Shown here piece by piece: positions 6,058-6,517 of a stretch of 6,517 bases of DNA; within the stretch, counting starts at the first letter, position 1; every line of letters begins with the position of its first letter. The stretch spans positions 5,684 through 12,200 of the forward strand of contig DKBG01000124.1 in assembly GCA_002451155.1 (NCBI GenBank), written 5' to 3'. Under the pieces are notes generated by a model. That model worked only from the letters and a program-made list of their open reading frames with translations. It had not been told where the DNA came from and made no database searches. The stretch comes from Ignavibacteria bacterium UBA6906. Lineage in GTDB: Bacteria > Bacteroidota > Ignavibacteria > UBA10030 > UBA6906. A program made the translations under genes and the position numbers.

Positions 6058-6517
6058 TCATTCCGTAAACCGCATCCCGAGCTGTTGGAAGAGAAAGGCA
6101 TATACGTCGGCTTCCTGGGAGATGTACTCATTCAGACTTGTGCCGATCCCATGCCCCGCGTTGGAACTGGTCCGGAGGAGAATCGGGCTCTCAGAACCGG
6201 TCACCGCCTGCAGCTGCGCGGTCATCTTCCGGGAATTGGCAGGGTCGACGCGGCCGTCATTATCTCCGGTCAGGAAGAGGACGGCGGGGTATTTTGCGCC
6301 CTTGACCACATGGTGATAGGGTGAGTAAGCGTACAACGCCTCAAACTCTGCCGGGTCTTTCACGGATCCGAATTCAGTCGTGTTGAATTCTCCATTGGGA
6401 AAAAGTTCAACCCGGAGCATGTCATAGATCCCGACGTAGCTCACCACTGCACGGAACATGGTCGGATGCTGGGTCAGCGCGGCGCCCATGAGGAGGCCGC
6501 CGTTGCTGCCGCCCTCG
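6058..6517 (-). CDS. Prolyl oligopeptidase family serine peptidase (C-terminal part)
   Basis: The frame enters from the right edge; 152 full codons are visible, and the true start lies outside the window. It is the C-terminal half of an alpha/beta-hydrolase peptidase of family S9, which cleaves short peptides, classically after proline. The nucleophile motif GGSNGGLL sits at the window edge, with Ser at 6505-6507. The catalytic Asp is in GDNDGRVDP (Asp at 6256-6258; Arg at 6250-6252 matches the substrate-binding Arg of this family), and the His is in NAGHGIG (6151-6153). Ser-Asp and Asp-His spacings of about 83 and 35 residues fit the 87 and 39 of porcine prolyl oligopeptidase (S554, D641, H680). 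An internal Met at 6487-6489 lies after the catalytic Ser, so it is not the start. The protein ends LGMRFTE. The propeller and any signal peptide are outside the window, so location and exact specificity are open. Confidence 0.93.
   Translation of the reverse strand, partial: EGGSNGGLLMGAALTQHPTMFRAVVSYVGIYDMLRVELFPNGEFNTTEFGSVKDPAEFEALYAYSPYHHVVKGAKYPAVLFLTGDNDGRVDPANSRKMTAQLQAVTGSESPILLRTSSNAGHGIGTSLNEYISQEADVYAFLFQQLGMRFTE

Noticed and set aside
1..6517. Mobile element, CRISPR array, tRNA or rRNA
   Set aside because: No transposase, terminal repeats, regularly spaced repeats or tRNA-like cloverleaf sequence were seen by eye on either strand.

Overview
The window reads as a moderately GC-rich bacterial chromosome segment with compact gene packing and no sign of mobile DNA, phage, CRISPR or RNA genes. 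Exported tricorn-like and prolyl-oligopeptidase peptidases, next to an ECF sigma factor with a membrane anti-sigma factor, suggest a Gram-negative bacterium, perhaps of the Bacteroidota/FCB kind or a related uncultivated phylum. That placement is an impression from gene content; there is no phylogenetic marker here.

Left edge (1-221): a possible leftward open frame runs off the window from position 125. A roughly 96-base gap with candidate promoter elements separates it from the first clear gene. Left block (222-2577, + strand): three genes joined by two identical 4-base ATGA start/stop overlaps. They are an ECF sigma factor, a single-pass zinc-finger (ZAS/zf-HC2) anti-sigma factor, and a lipoprotein that also has a C-terminal membrane helix. 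The block ends in a strong perfect hairpin at 2597-2629. The likely logic is a cell-envelope signalling module. The anti-sigma factor would hold the sigma factor at the membrane until an envelope signal releases it, and the lipoprotein is placed to take part in sensing or response.

Right block (6517-2677, - strand, convergent with the left block): the C-terminal catalytic part of a prolyl-oligopeptidase-family serine peptidase enters from the right edge. After a 135-base spacer with an inverted repeat comes a 1081-residue tricorn-type protease with a signal peptide, beta-propeller repeats, a PDZ domain and an S41-like catalytic core. The two enzymes could act in sequence on peptides outside the cytoplasm.

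No gene here is obviously a new system. The least standard part is the translationally coupled sigma/anti-sigma/doubly anchored lipoprotein operon.
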